64,000 nucleotides of DNA from Crambe crambe (Eukaryota > Porifera > Demospongiae > Poecilosclerida > Crambeidae), in contig OZ004595.1 of the NCBI GenBank assembly GCA_963924555.1, forward strand, positions 4,272,599 through 4,336,598, in the 5' to 3' direction. Both the position numbers and the translations under genes were made by a program. The notes under the pieces are model-generated. The model searched no databases, had not been told where the DNA came from, and worked only from the letters and a program-made list of their open reading frames with translations. How positions within the stretch are numbered: the stretch's first letter is position 1; the number at the start of each line of letters is the position of its first letter. Below, piece by piece: positions 11,269 to 24,059 of this stretch.

Positions 11269-11891
11269 CCTAATTTCATATGCATTTCAATAGGTCACTA
11301 TCCAAGCTCATGTATGATCACGATGATGACTGGTGTCACTATCTTGATGTTGCAGTCTTTTCAATTAATACAAGTATCCAGCTCACTACAAAGTATTCTC
11401 CATTTAGGATGATGTTTGGGAGAGAGCCACGTTTCCCACTGGAAGCAGAAAAACAGGGACAGAGGGAATGCTTTGAAAATATTTTAAATACTTCTGAAGA
11501 CATTGAAGGAATAATGCAGAGATTTATCAAGAAGCAGCAAAATATCTTTGTGTCGGCTGAGCTGAACATACAAAAATCACAAAAAAAGCAGAAAGAGCAA
11601 TACCTAAAGCGCAAAGGAATGCTGCAATATGGATTTAAAGAAGGTGACATGGTATTGCGAAGAAATATGAGACAAAAGACAAAAAAAGGACATAAAAATG
11701 AAGACAGATGGTAATTTTGAAAGACTAAACACAGTCGTGTATTATTTGTTAATTTTGTAAATTCAGGTTGGGTCCATATAAGATTTCAAATATGAAGAAG
11801 TCAACCTGCCAGCTAGAGACCAAACTGGGGAAAAGGCTGAAGACTCGTGTTAACCTCAGTCAGCTGAAACCTTACAGTCAGCCTACATTGG
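10083..11891 (+). CDS. Ginger1 transposase, integrase module (exons 1-5)
   Basis: This part encodes the DDE integrase that cuts and joins the transposon ends. Exons: 10083-10402, 10637-10945, 11015-11121, 11294-11710, 11767-11891, all GT-AG. Exon 1 carries the zinc-binding H2C2 module (ECHLTTGGHRGR...RYYWP, then KRCDRCQR in exon 2). The catalytic core follows: D in GMDIIGPF, D in ICDQGKEF, and E in NGLDERTNQTLK. The GPY/F motif hallmark of Gypsy-type integrases reads RWLGPYKIS across exons 4-5. Exon 1 needs a +1 frame change near 10260: the N-terminal frame ends in a stop at 10298, while LECHLTTGG is in the next frame. This is either a real frameshift or a sequence error. ATG 10083 was chosen as the first in-frame ATG after the TATA box. 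The downstream exons continue into protease modules. Confidence 0.85.
11178..11272. repeat. (AAT)n/(ATT)n microsatellite with a palindromic switch
   Basis: About 19 AAT units followed directly by about 11 ATT units, in the intron between integrase exons 3 and 4. The transcript could fold into a long AU hairpin. Confidence 0.9.
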
Positions 11892-11971
11892 GTAATAATG
11901 ATGCCATAGAGCATATCTTACTACAGTTAATTTCACTAGCTAATAATACAAGGGTGTTAAATAATTTATAG

Positions 11972-12275
11972 TTGGACCCATATCAAAAGCTAAAGTGTTA
12001 TGTATGATACAACAGTTCCATGGGGTCATAGCTTTCTTATTAAAATTGAAGGCATTCCTTCATGTCCAAAATCTGAAATTCCTCCTCCTCCTCCTCCTCC
12101 TCCTCCCCCTGCTGTTGCTGCAGCTACTACTATTGCTATTAAAGAAGAAGTTTATGAACTTCCCCCTCCTGCAAAGAAATTCTGTGCCATCTCTGAAGAA
12201 AAACTTACGTTAAGCAATGTGGTAAGTGAAGGTTAACTAATAAACTTCCTCCACCTTCACTCCCAACTCAACCAG
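11972..12275 (+). CDS. Ginger1 gene, proline-rich linker exon
   Basis: The frame starting at ATG 12000 reads MYDTTVPWGHSFLIKIEG, then ten consecutive prolines (12082-12111), then VYELPPPAKKF and a good splice donor (GTG|GTAAGTG at 12219). It looks like a linker between the integrase and the protease modules. The frame that continues directly from exon 5 is one base off: it becomes leucine-rich, while the proline frame has a stop at 11991. So either a third small frame break lies here, or the second half of the gene is expressed separately from the ATG at 12000. Confidence 0.45.
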
Positions 12276-13905
<1,630 letters not shown>

Positions 13906-14040
13906 CAATAATGAGTATTAATTCTATGCAGAGGAATGTTGTAATCATTCTCTACTCTACTCCTCAAATATCAGTAAGAATTACCTCTCTATAGCTACCA
14001 CAATTTAATACTTTCTACAACCTACACAACATACATTCAG

Positions 14041-15446
14041 GTACATATTTTGAAAACTGATGTCAGTAATTTACAAATGGAATTAAAGGTAAATCATAAT
14101 GTATACGTAGCAGTTATACTTATCATCATTGCGTATCATTTAATAGGACTTCAGCATTGAGGAGGAAATGAAGGTATAGCTAGTGATCATAATGATAGCT
14201 AAGTTTCTGAATAATGATAACACATTTCGCAGGAGAACTGAGTGCTTTCGTTATCTTTGTAGATTGTTTCATCTTTCAGTGACTCGCTGTTAGAATCAAG
14301 CTTATGGAGATTAAATGATAGTGAATGGCTGGATGATGTGGTAAATAATGTGAATGCATTATCAAATGCATGCATGATGATAAAAGGGCTCGTTTGCTCG
14401 TAGATTATCAACAAATATTTTTCACTTATTGTTGATGAGAGTGCTTCTGATGCTAAGGTGAGATGACTAGCTGCAGCTCTCTACTGCTCTTATTCTTATA
14501 TCTATTATAAATAGCTCAAAGTTGCAGCAGCAAATACCTTTTTGGTACCTCTTTTTTGTTGCATGGTTATATAAAATCAAAGAAGTACTTCCCTGAGGTA
14601 AGAGTAGCTGTATTGAATTTGAATTCTGATGTCAGATATTATAATTTCCAGAAAAATTGCTTTGACAACAACATTATTTTAATTCCATGGAATATACACA
14701 GTTCTCACTGGATATTAGTGGTAAGTAATAAAATTCATTATACAACATTAATCATCATTATTACACAGGTTATAAAACCAAAGGAAAGAAAAATGATCTA
14801 CATGGACTCTTCTCTAGAGCTTTCCAATTCTAGTATTGAAAATAATATTTGGTAAGACTATAAGCATGAAAATTAATGACACGTGCAGCTAAAGTGCCAT
14901 AATTATTATAGGTATTTTTTATGTGAGTTGAGTCAGGAGTCTGGACATATCGGTGAAATGGACCAGACTGAGTGGAAGAGGTGGAATTCTGAAGTAAATG
15001 ACTTGATTATTATAATTATGATTATTATCAATCTGTTTCACCATGCACAGATGGGATGTATGCCATTACAGACTAATACATCTGACTGTGGAGTATTTAT
15101 ATGCATGGTAAGTTGAATGATTGACACAAAATAGTGCAATGTTGTGCAAAACCATATTCCTGCACAGATTCAGGCAACAACCCATGTACTTTGTATTTAT
15201 ACGTCCCCCTCCCCCCTCTCCCTATAATCTTCCCCCTGTACTGAATAATATCTTACTTACAGGCTGCTCGCTTCATAGTAATAGCCTTCCTTCAGCCAGG
15301 TATGGTATGGTCAAAATTTGCTACTAATATTTTTTATTGTTGTAGCTAATAGGCCGACATACCTCACTTAAGGAGGGTGATGAAGAATGAGCTAAGACAG
15401 GGGAAATTGATGCCCATCAAATTCAAGGAAAATGGTGTAGATTCTG
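14041..15446 (+). CDS. Ginger1 gene, Ulp1/SENP (C48) cysteine protease module
   Basis: Ulp1-family enzymes cleave SUMO or similar modifiers. The module is split into about ten small exons between 14041 and 15446. It opens with the family hallmark LWRLNDSEWLDDVV|IINKYF (14300-14425). The catalytic residues are all present: His in NIHSSHWILV (near 14710), Asp in IYMDSS (near 14800), the oxyanion Gln and the nucleophile Cys in PLQTNTSDCGVFICM (15065-15110). It ends with ARFIVIAFLQP and RRVMKNELRQGKL. Near 14550 the frame (ANTFLVPLF) shifts by one at a run of six T before LLHGYIKSKKYFPEV, so one base may be missing there by error or mutation. Ginger1 transposases are known to carry Ulp1 or OTU proteases at the C-terminus, which supports the assignment. 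Confidence 0.8.
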
Positions 15447-15489
15447 TATGTAATTAAAATAAGGCAATAAACTATCATAATTATAAGCA

Positions 15490-16428
15490 GAGTCCAAAAG
15501 AAGTGAATCAGATAATCAAAGTGAATCCAACAAGGAGTCAGGATCAAAAGCTAATGGTAATTTCAGCATAGTCAATAGACTACATGTATCTGTCTTTGCA
15601 AAAAAATGAACTTAAACTTGCTAATTATGATAATCAGTCTGATTTTCAGCTCTTTTGATCATTAGATTTAAGTGATTCAGTATTGCCAGCAAACTTCCTA
15701 TTCCCATCCTTCCAAGAAGACCAAACAAATTATGATAGTGATGATATTTTCACTTTTGATAAAAGAAGCATAAAAGACAGGTGGCTGGATATAGCAAAAA
15801 TGTATTATCGTGATAAAAAAGGTCCTATTGCTTCAGACAGGTATGTATAATAGGGGAGTAATCTTATGGTAGTATGCAAAGCATTGATATTTTCATTAAT
15901 ATTAGTCACTGTATCTTCAAAAGGGAATTTGTGAGAAGGGTGATCAAAGAAAATGAGGTAGCTATTTGATTTAAAATTTAATACAAAACTATAATGGTGC
16001 TAATTGACAGGAATTGTGGAGAGGAATCATAGAAGGAAGAGTTTCAAGTTCATACACTACATATCCTACACGTGCACAGAGAAAAAAAATAGCATCTCAG
16101 TGGCCTATAGAGCTGGTGGACTTGGTACATAATAATTATAGCTAGCTAATAATTATTCTACTATCTCTAATTTTTTTAGGGATTTGAAGTGGAACATTAT
16201 CTTAAAGCACTTCAGTGCGATGTGCAGCAGATAAACAATATCACGGGTCTTCATATAGCACAATTCATACTATGGCCAGAGGTGATAACTATGAAATTGG
16301 TGTATAGTATAGTATTAGTTACTGTTGTATAGGCAATGATCCAGCTCATTAAAGAACGATTTGAAATCAAAAGAACTGAAGCGGACAGAATATACAAAAA
16401 TCAAATTTGTTTAAGCACCTTTAGCTAA
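15490..16428 (+). CDS. Ginger1 gene, C-terminal module of unknown function
   Basis: Exons at about 15490-15557 (SKRSESDNQSESNKES, Ser/Lys-rich), 15664-15840 (FTFDKRSIKDRWLDIAKMYY), 15921-15957 (REFVRRVIKENE), 16011-16124 (ELWRGIIEGRVSSSY), 16180-16280 (GFEVEHYLKALQ...ILWPE) and 16333-16428, ending STFS with a TAA at 16426. No known domain is recognised. The splice signals are good and no stops interrupt the frame, so it is probably part of the same protein. One exon of this module has a stray copy at the left end of the element, near 4310-4370. Confidence 0.6.
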
Positions 16429-16910
16429 CATTTTATTTTATGTAATTTCAGTGTTATTTCTCACTATAATCTGTATAGCTACGTATACGAGCGAGCAGAG
16501 CGAGTGAGTTGACTCTCAGGTTATGAAATTGTAGATACACTCCAAAATTCCCCATAAGATATGTATGTATGTACATGTCCTGAGTTAGTATATACCACCA
16601 CCCCGAATTAGTAGCACCTGTCCTTATAGTATTTTAGGTATGAAAAGGGATAGCTATATTAATTCCTTCAAAGTCAAGCTTATTATGCTTTTCACTAATT
16701 ATTGAACTCATTATAGCGATTAAAATGGTTTCTGCACTAGCTAAATGACACCTGCTAAATGACACCTATTATTTCTTTGTTTTGATACATACAAATGGCA
16801 CCCCAATATTATACTGCACTGATATGGGAAAAAAATAAAATTGGGTTGCATAAAGAAAGGACATAGCTAACCCTGACTGATGATACTTATTGCTGGACAT
16901 ACATACATAA
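16429..16910. other. Right subterminal region of the Ginger1 element
   Basis: Non-coding. At 16483-16560 an inverted relative of the 401-560 dispersed repeat appears (GAGCGAGCAGAGCGAGTGAG...CTCAGG...CACTCCAAAATTCCCC). I see no polyadenylation signal that I can place with confidence. Confidence 0.5.
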
Positions 16911-17279
16911 GGCCACATCAAATTAATTACTTGTTTATCATCCTAATTTCTTCAAAAATTAGGAGAGGAGGGGAGGGTTTTATTTTTATTTTTTATTGGT
17001 TTCCATGGCAATTATTTAAAAAGCTATTATGAAAACATACAAAAAGCTGAAGTTCCACAAAAAAAAGCTAAGTTAAAAGTAGTAGCTGCACACTTTATTT
17101 GAAGAATAACAAACACCATAATTAATAGTTGCCAAAACTGAAATTACACTGAAAATCATGCCTAAATTTCAAATAAAGTACACCATGCACATGCTCAGTA
17201 GAAATAAAATTAAAAGTCCAGAAGAGCAAAAATTAGGAGAGGGAGGGGATGATAAACAAGTAATTAAGTTGACGTGGCC
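16911..17279. mobile_element. 369-bp MITE with GGCCAC termini and TAA target duplication
   Basis: Left end GGCCACATCAAATTAATTACTT at 16911 and right end AAGTAATTAAGTTGACGTGGCC near 17255-17279 are inverted repeats extending over TTGTTTATCATCC. TAA flanks both ends (16908-16910, 17280-17282). The TIR resembles that of the 1.4-kb element at 24060-25463, so both belong to one family; a 3-bp TWA duplication is typical of PIF/Harbinger elements. Inside the arms is a second short inverted match, AAAATTAGGAGAGG. Confidence 0.75.
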
Positions 17280-17282
17280 TAA

Positions 17283-17819
17283 ACTAAATGAAACACAGTT
17301 GAGATAATTATTAGCTATATATGATGTAGAGGGAACTTGGTGTTCCCTAATTTCTTTAGTATTCAGGACATGTCGCTTAGGCCGAGCAGAGTTTATCGTC
17401 ACCTCCCTCATCATCAAAATATTGAATTTTTAGTGAGGCATTTCAGACAAAAATTTGAAAAATTGGTACATTTTATTCATTTGATTATCCAAAGTACAAT
17501 ATTGAATGGTGACCAGGTTCCCTCCCTCATGGAAATCTGAAAGTCTTGTGTTTGTGTGGCCTTATCAGGGAAGTGAATATGTTCCTCTGCTGGTTCTTTC
17601 ACATGTTGGGTGGCTCATACTTATTATTAGCTGGTTAATTAGCTAGTTTATCATGTCATGTCCCTTACAACACGGAACGACTGACTAGCTACGTTGCAAG
17701 AGACTAGCAGATAATACAGATCGTAGCTATAGCTAGCTATTCGCGATGGAAACATTCTACCCGGGGAAACACTTACCACTGCCGGCAATGAATCTTCGCA
17801 GTTCAGTGCTCAATGTGCG
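17283..17819. other. Right subterminal Ginger1 DNA, no gene
   Basis: Non-coding. Near the end (17750-17830) GGGGAAAC or GGAAAC motifs are spaced through the sequence (17763, 17819, 17852), the same core that appears in the TIR and in the satellite units. Confidence 0.5.
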
Positions 17820-17891
17820 GGGAAACATTCCTCCCTAGGGTTATATGTGCGGGGAAACACGCAACCCGGGAAAACAGAAATCACTGCAACA
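17820..17891 (-). repeat. Right terminal inverted repeat of the Ginger1 element
   Basis: Reverse complement of 3911-3982 with a single mismatch. It is followed by ACGG (17892-17895), the same 4 bases that precede the left end. Confidence 0.92.
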
Positions 17892-18093
17892 ACGGCACCA
17901 AAAGTGACCAAGATATAACCTGGCTGCGAAGGTCCAGATCCAAAGAAATTCAGAAAAAAAGCATATCAACAGAATCCTAATATTCTAGAGAATCTAACTG
18001 TGACAGTTTCTTTTAGATATAGTGCTAAAATTAGATTTGATGTTCAAAAACATATTTAAATTTCGATTTTCTTATAATATAACGCTTGAATAG

Positions 18094-18216
18094 GTCATGA
18101 AACCATATTTTTTGGAAACTGCATCAAAAACTGATTCTGATACCTTGGATAACTTCTTGCATCAAGCGGAAAAGAAGGCACGCAAGAAGGATAAGGCATT
18201 CAACTTATATAACTGA
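18094..18216 (+). CDS. Possible terminal exon of an unidentified host gene
   Basis: After an acceptor TTGAATAG a frame of 40 codons runs VMKPYFLETASKTD...LHQAEKKARKKDKAFNLYN to TGA at 18214. The lysine-rich helical end and clean stop look like a real 3' exon, and an AATAAA occurs at about 18325. No upstream partner exon was found; the Ginger1 insertion immediately upstream may have separated them. It could also be chance. Confidence 0.3.
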   Translation, partial: VMKPYFLETASKTDSDTLDNFLHQAEKKARKKDKAFNLYN

Positions 18217-18972
18217 TAGGTCAAAGTTCACGACCTCAACCCTTTCCCGCTAAATTTGAATCTGTGCTGCCTCAGGTGAATAGCCTAACCCCCCTCACCC
18301 CCATAGTACACATTTTAATGTAAAATAAAAGTTGTGAAAAAGGTTTGAATTCTGAATCAATCTCTGAACAACATAAATCAGTTCTGGCTGTGGAGTCATA
18401 GTTGATTAATGCTGCAGTCTGAATTCCTTAATAACAGCAAAGCTCTCAGATCCTGTACATGACTTTGAACATCAATCACTGTCCACTGCAAAGCTTGGAA
18501 GCAGAAATTGCAGGTTTAATGCCACAAATTCTAAAATATAGCAAAGCCGTAATACAGTAAATTTGAAATGAGCAACCAAAAACACATTTTAGATGGGGAG
18601 GGTAGGCCTACTCAAGTTCCTAACTTTGTCAATGTTGTGTACATTCAGAACAGGGACAGACTCTAGGACAAATTAACAACGATTGTACAACAGTTTTACT
18701 AGTCCAGACTACATGGCCTTTTTTTTTAAATTTACCCTTAGTTCTATACTCACTTTCATACTCTTCCATATGAACTTTGTTTGAAGAAAATCCATCCAGT
18801 AGATCCTAAGATACGAGCAAAAGATTGCAGTACTATTAGCCATTATGACCTTTAACCTACTTGGAAAGGTGCCATTTTTTTAATTAAAAGAAAGTAAAAT
18901 TTTCCTGTACAATTTCAATTGTAAAATGTTACGTATCTCTGCTTCTACTGGATGGATTTCTATCGGATAAAG
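18217..18972. other. No gene recognised
   Basis: AT-rich spacer between two transposons. No coding, RNA or repeat signal beyond simple A/T runs. Confidence 0.5.
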
Positions 18973-18973
18973 C

Positions 18974-19009
18974 TTAGATAATTAGACTACGTACACAGGA
19001 TTGGAAACA
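18974..19009 (+). repeat. Left TIR of the P-type element
   Basis: 36 bp, an exact inverted match to 23864-23899 by eye. Preceded by the target duplication GGATAAAG and one extra C. Confidence 0.92.
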
Positions 19010-19063
19010 GCTCACGTGCGCCCATTATGCTAATACAAATCGTCGCGGACGATCCGTGTTGCT

Positions 19064-19134
19064 ATGCGCGAAGGAAAATTGGAAATTTATTCCTTGTTTC
19101 TCGAGTATACTTTTCATGAAAGGAGAATAAACTG
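19064..19134 (+). other. Likely 5' exon of the P transposase transcript
   Basis: A segment ending ATAAACTG|GTGAGT at 19134 looks like a first exon. Joining it to the next acceptor at 19600 puts its own ATG (19064) out of frame with the transposase, so it is more likely an untranslated leader exon. Confidence 0.35.
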
Positions 19135-19607
19135 GTGAGTTTTAGCATCGAATAAAGGGCTACTTTATAGAGTATGTTCCAGGGATGTGAAATGTGTTTC
19201 TTAAGTATAGTTAGTTTGCTCATGAAACAGTTTTCCATGGAGATTTTTATCACCCTAGCAACGGATAAAGCTTTTTCCTTCTTTCATTGCAAAGGCATAA
19301 TTCCTGTGTCCTTTTAATGAAGTTTATGTTGTTGAGTGATGCTTGCCATACGGAATGGTGCGCATAACATAAATTTTTGTCCTGAATCTTTGATGCTTTC
19401 TGGCTTTTTCTGCGTTTGGAGGTGTATATTTTTGCTTTCTTTCACACAAAAGGCACTGTTGCATGAGCAATGAAATTTTGCTAACTGATAGAGTTAGTGC
19501 TGCAGTTTGGAATAGCATCAATCCCATAAGCTGCAGTGACCAAAATTATAGCTAATGTACATGCTAACTTATCCACATTAATTTATTACTATACAATAGT
19601 TACAGCT

Positions 19608-22516
19608 ATGCCAAGGAGGAAAAAAAGCAAACTGTGTGTCAAAAAACATGGAAGTAAGAACATTCTCAAGGTGCCATCTATTCCTGTGCCAGTATCTTCA
19701 AGTCCTGCTTCTAGTATCAGTGATCTTTCAATCACCCTGGACAGACTTCCATCTAAATGGGTCAGATTGAAAGAGCCCAACCTCACCTTGGTAAAACTCT
19801 CAAAAAGCCCAAATTCCACAGCAGTTTGTTCACTCTTTAGTGTTACCATAATGGAAGATTTCAAATGGTTCCTGGCTATTAGAGATGTAGAGGTTGATCA
19901 TGTGAAAATTAAGGCCACTGCCAATGCACCGATACTTATGTCATCACCATTAGATGTGATACATCTTCTGACCCTACTGGATGATTGTAAATTTTGTCGA
20001 GGACACCCAGATAAACAATTTATAAAATTAATAAATGATCGTAATGGGACCATATGTAATCCCTCAGGTAGGTTACAGTTTCTTCATTAGCTGCATGAAC
20101 ATTAATTTCATCAAAACTAATAGGTACATCCATAACAGCATACCAAGATCAAAAGTTGCCTCCCTACATGCCAACTATCAGACACAGGTCCTGTGAGCTC
20201 ATTTTACCAGGAAGCTTGCATGGCAAAACTTGCACTGCCTGTAAACACTACAGGAAAGTTCTCCGGGCATTAGATAGCCGGGCTAAAAAAAATTCTCATC
20301 AACAACTCGATCCTAGCAGTCACATCAACTATCGCTACTTAAAAGGTCCTGCCAAAAACAAAAGGATGAAAGAACTGTATAAAAGAAATAGAGCCACCAA
20401 GAAATGCATTGCCAGATTGAAGAAGAAGATTGACAGAATAACAAGAGAATCAGGAGTAGATTTGGACCAGCATATGACAGGGGATATCATAAGCATTGTC
20501 CAAGAGCATCATGATCAAGTTATATCAAAACATCCCTGTGGATCATTTCTTCATACCTTTTGGAATCAGCAGCTTCAGGCTGCAAAAAGGAATCGAAATG
20601 GTATGCGTTGGCATCCACTAATGATACGGTGGTGCATCTACCTGCGTCACAAATCTTCTGGGGCATACAATCTCTTACGAGAATCTGGTGTTGTTGCACT
20701 CCCATCCCAAAGAACTCTCAGGGACTACACCTATTACATCAAAACTACCACAGGTTTTTCTGATGAGGTGGATGAAGAGCTAATGGAAGCTGCATGTGCG
20801 TATGTGTATAGCCGATAATAGGTGCACATAATGATAAGCTAGCAAATTGTAATTACGTATAATCATTATTATAGCTGCATGTGCCCAAACTTCTGAGGAT
20901 TGGCAAAAGTGTGTGGTGCTAATTCTGGATGAAATGCACATCAAAGAGGACTTGGTCTATGACAAACACACTGGTGAGCTGGTTGGTTTCACTAACCTTG
21001 GCAGCATCAACCAGCATCTTCAAGTATTTGAGAGATCCTTGGAGCAAAGCACCAGTTTGGAGCCACTTGCAAATTCCATGCTCGTGATGATGGTGAGGGG
21101 AATCTTCACTAAACTGCAGTTCCCATATGCACAGTTTCCTTGTGCCAGTCTGACAGGAAACTCACTTTACTCACCATTCTGGGAAGCAGTTAGCCGCATT
21201 GAACTTGTTGGCTTGAAGGTACACTGTAGCTATAATTACATATGACATTGCTCATTGCTAATAATATACAATAGGTACTTGTGTGCACGTTTGATGGAGC
21301 GACAGTGAATCGTCGTTTCATTAAACTTCATGACATGGATCAAGTTGATATCATGTATAAAGTGAAAAATCCCTATGCTGCTGATAATAGGGATTTGTTC
21401 TTTATATCAGATCCTCCACACTTACTCAAAACCACAAGGAACTGTTGGTCATCAAATAAAAGAACCCTGTGGGTAAATGACCATGCTGCAGATTATTATT
21501 AGCTATAATTATATAATCTCTATGCAGAAAAATGGAAAATCCATATCTTGGACCCATTTGTACAACTTGTATGTAAGGGATCAAGGTGATGGAGTGTGTA
21601 CTAGAATGCTTCCCAAGTTGAAGTACGAACATCTACATCTTACTTCCTTCTCAAAAATGCGAGTAGACTTGGCAGCACAAGTAATAATTAAATAATTATA
21701 GTTGTATCTATAATTACTGTGTGATGAATAATGATAGGTTCTCAGTGATTCTGTCTCAAAAGCTCTTCTTTTGACTGGGGGAGCAGAGGCATCTGAAACT
21801 GCAAAATTCGTGGGCATGATGGACAAATTTTTTGATAGCCTCAATGTAGCCAACTATACAGCAGGAATGTATGCCCGTAAAGCTTTTCAGTCACCTTATC
21901 GAAGTTCAAAGGACTTTCGATTAAAAGTAAGAATAATTATACAAGTTGTAGCTACATATTGATTTAGTACTATAGTGGCTACAAAATGAATTTCTTGTCT
22001 ATTTGGATGAATGGGAACAAAGTGTGAAGGCAAGAAATGGTTTCAAAAAAGGCCAGAAAAAAAAGATGCTCCTTAGTGCAGAAACTTTGCTTGGCCTCCG
22101 TATTACAGGTATAGCACCCATACATGTAGTCACATTGTACATTATAGCTTGAGCAAATACTTACGGCAGTTATTAATTATATATCTTTAACAGTTAAATC
22201 TTTCATTGAATTTGTACCCTACCTCTTCTCTCTCCATGGAGTGAAGTCGTTCCTTAGTCAGCGACTTTGCCAAGACCCTTTGGAACGTTTTTTTGGCTGC
22301 CAGCGTCAGCGAGGAGGAACACATGAAAATCCAAATGTGAAAGAGTTTTGCAAGAACACGCAAGCCCTCAGAGTTGTGAATTCTTTCTGTAGACCACCTA
22401 CAAATGGAAACTGTAGAAAGAGACCCCAAGAAACTGAAGAGAGTGGGAGTGAAAACATGCAACTGAAAAAACGCCGAAAATTGCAGAGGAAAAAATTATC
22501 CTCAGTCTCAAAGTGA
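19608..22516 (+). CDS. P-element-type transposase (THAP9-like catalytic region)
   Basis: Exons 19608-20067, 20124-~20800, ~20874-21218, 21274-21472, 21527-21680, 21738-21926, 21976-22108, 22194-22516. Start ATG 19608 gives MPRRKKSKLC, a basic N-terminus. A small Cys/His segment, CKFCRGHPDKQF, replaces the usual N-terminal THAP finger, which I do not find. The middle has the family signatures WHPLMIRWCIYLRHKSSGAY and LPSQRTLRDYT. The RNase-H-like catalytic core shows LILDEMHIKEDLVYD, TFDGATVNRRF, SDPPHLLKTTRNCW and the late acidic box DPLERFFGCQRQRGGTHENPN. The C-terminus is Lys/Arg-rich. Only the junction at 20800-20874 is awkward: a 10-base direct repeat CTGCATGTGC flanks the presumed intron and no GT-AG choice keeps the frame. 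Apart from that the frame is open throughout. Confidence 0.88.
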
Positions 22517-22573
22517 CATTCATTCAGAAGCTTTATATTATAATAGCTACGTACATAATTATTCATGATAATT

Positions 22574-23770
22574 TTATTGAGGGTCTTTTGTAGCCTTAGT
22601 AGCACACAACTTCTTCCTTATGCCCTTGGTTTTCTGCGTTGATTTCTTACTTGCCATTTTATACTTTTCCACCCATGAGCTAGCAAAGGCAAAGCCTCGT
22701 ATGGTGATCCAAAGGTCCACTATCATTTCAAATAGCACTTTGCTCTCCTCTTCATCCCAATCCTCAGAAATCTCAGACCATCTACATCTGATTTCACTAT
22801 TTTTGTACATTCCTTCTTTAATACTTTTCTTGATGTTATCAATGGGCTTTATCAAATGATTTTGAACTTCTTTCTCCATCTCTACCATGAAACTATACAT
22901 GGAGTTTGAAATGTGGACTAATCCTCCCCTGTCAACCAAGTCTATCCAATCCTCTGATTCTTCATCATCATCATAGTCATTTTCTAACAAATCATCGATA
23001 CAACATATTAATTCTTCTTTTAAAGGGTGAGATGAATGTTTTAATCTCTTATGCAGAGCCCTTGGGATGTATCCTGCTGCATACCGCAATGCATTACTCT
23101 CTTTGTAAGTAATTACATGCTCATGATCATGCTGGGAGGTGGAGCTGAGGTCACTTGAAATAGGGCAGTTATTAAGAATTACTCGTTCAAATAACACATC
23201 TGTAATTTTCTGGTACAGGAGGGGTGAAGGGTCCATTGCTATACCAGCTTGACCAAAAAAATCTTTCCAGATTTTCCGAAACTCTGTGGTGGTTCTAATT
23301 TTATGGTACTGCCCCCACATAATTCGTTGTATTTTCTCTAAGGGACGAGGGTCAATACAACATTCAAGTAATTTTATTAGGTGTGCTTCAAAGCAATTCA
23401 ACATTTCATGGCTTGAAGGATTTGTGCACCACTCAAGAGCTGCTGTAGCAACTTCTCGAGCAGCAATATTGTGTGGACGAGAGAACATCTTAGTCTTCAC
23501 AATTTGTTGCAAAACTTGGACAATAATTCCACTAGGATCTATAGTTAAAGCAATTAAGCTCAATGAAGTGGTCATATAAGCTTCAGTATAGTTAATAGCT
23601 AGCTAGCTAGGTCGCTAGCACTGTAAATTAGCAGCTTTTATTGGCCAGCTAGCTGATAGAGCTAACTAGATCATAGCTAGGTCTCTTAGCACTGGCTAGC
23701 CAATAACAACACAATTTTTACCTTGTAAATTAGTTCCTCCTTCAGTTGAGAGAGGATTTTCCCCAGCCAT
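22574..23770 (-). CDS. Companion gene of the P-type element, unknown function
   Basis: Two exons: 23770-23722 (MAGENPLSTEGGTNLQ) and 23580-22574, joined through a 141-bp intron with GTAAAA donor and CTGAAG acceptor. The product is about 351 aa. Visible features: ALRYAAGYIPRALHKRLK, an acidic run (NDYDDDEESEDW), DLVDRGGLVHISNSMYSF, and the C-terminal block LWITIRGFAFASSWVEKYK followed by a Lys-rich tail (KKSTQKTKGIRKKL). From memory, similar VDRGGL...IRGFSFAS...WVEKYK proteins recur in cnidarian and sponge genomes, but no enzymatic motif is recognised. Its place inside the TIRs, convergent with the transposase, argues that it belongs to the element. It might help or regulate transposition, which is inference. 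Confidence 0.8.
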
Positions 23771-23863
23771 ACAAGCAATAACAAGCCACACACTTAGAGA
23801 AACAAACCACTGTAAACAGCTGCAATAATTTGGCGCAACGCGCATGGTCCGCGCGCGAATAAT

Positions 23864-23899
23864 TGTTTCCAATCCTGTGTACGTAGTCTAATTATCTAA
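23864..23899 (-). repeat. Right TIR of the P-type element
   Basis: Inverted copy of 18974-19009, followed by GGATAAAG at 23900-23907. Confidence 0.92.
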
Positions 23900-24059
23900 G
23901 GATAAAGTTTATCTGGCTGAGGAAAGAGAGCTTAATATTTTTAAGAAATGAATTTATAGTTTTATAGTATTTTAAAAAATAGCCCGGTATCACTAGTAGA
24001 AGCTTAAAGGTAGGCTACACAGCACACGAAAACAAAACTCATTGTCATTTGTTTGATAA

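Larger units (their letters stand above)
18973..23899. mobile_element. Complete P-superfamily DNA transposon, 4,927 bp, two genes
   Basis: Terminal inverted repeats of 36 bp (TTAGATAATTAGACTACGTA... at 18974-19009 and its exact reverse complement at 23864-23899) are flanked by the 8-bp direct repeat GGATAAAG at 18965-18972 and 23900-23907. An 8-bp duplication is the P-element signature. Inside are a P-type transposase on the plus strand and a second spliced gene on the minus strand, tail to tail 58 bp apart. Identical TIRs and an exact duplication suggest a recent insertion. A degenerate relative of the TIR lies at 43020-43200. Confidence 0.93.

Noticed and set aside
17820..17895. Reading 3906-3985 and 17818-17895 as two unrelated dispersed repeats
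   Set aside because: The match ends exactly at TGTTGCAG, is inverted, is flanked by ACGG on both sides and encloses an integrase gene, so a single transposon explains it.
22241..22605. Overlapping antisense frames in the P transposase 3' end
   Set aside because: Shadows of the transposase exon, which has clear family motifs on the plus strand.
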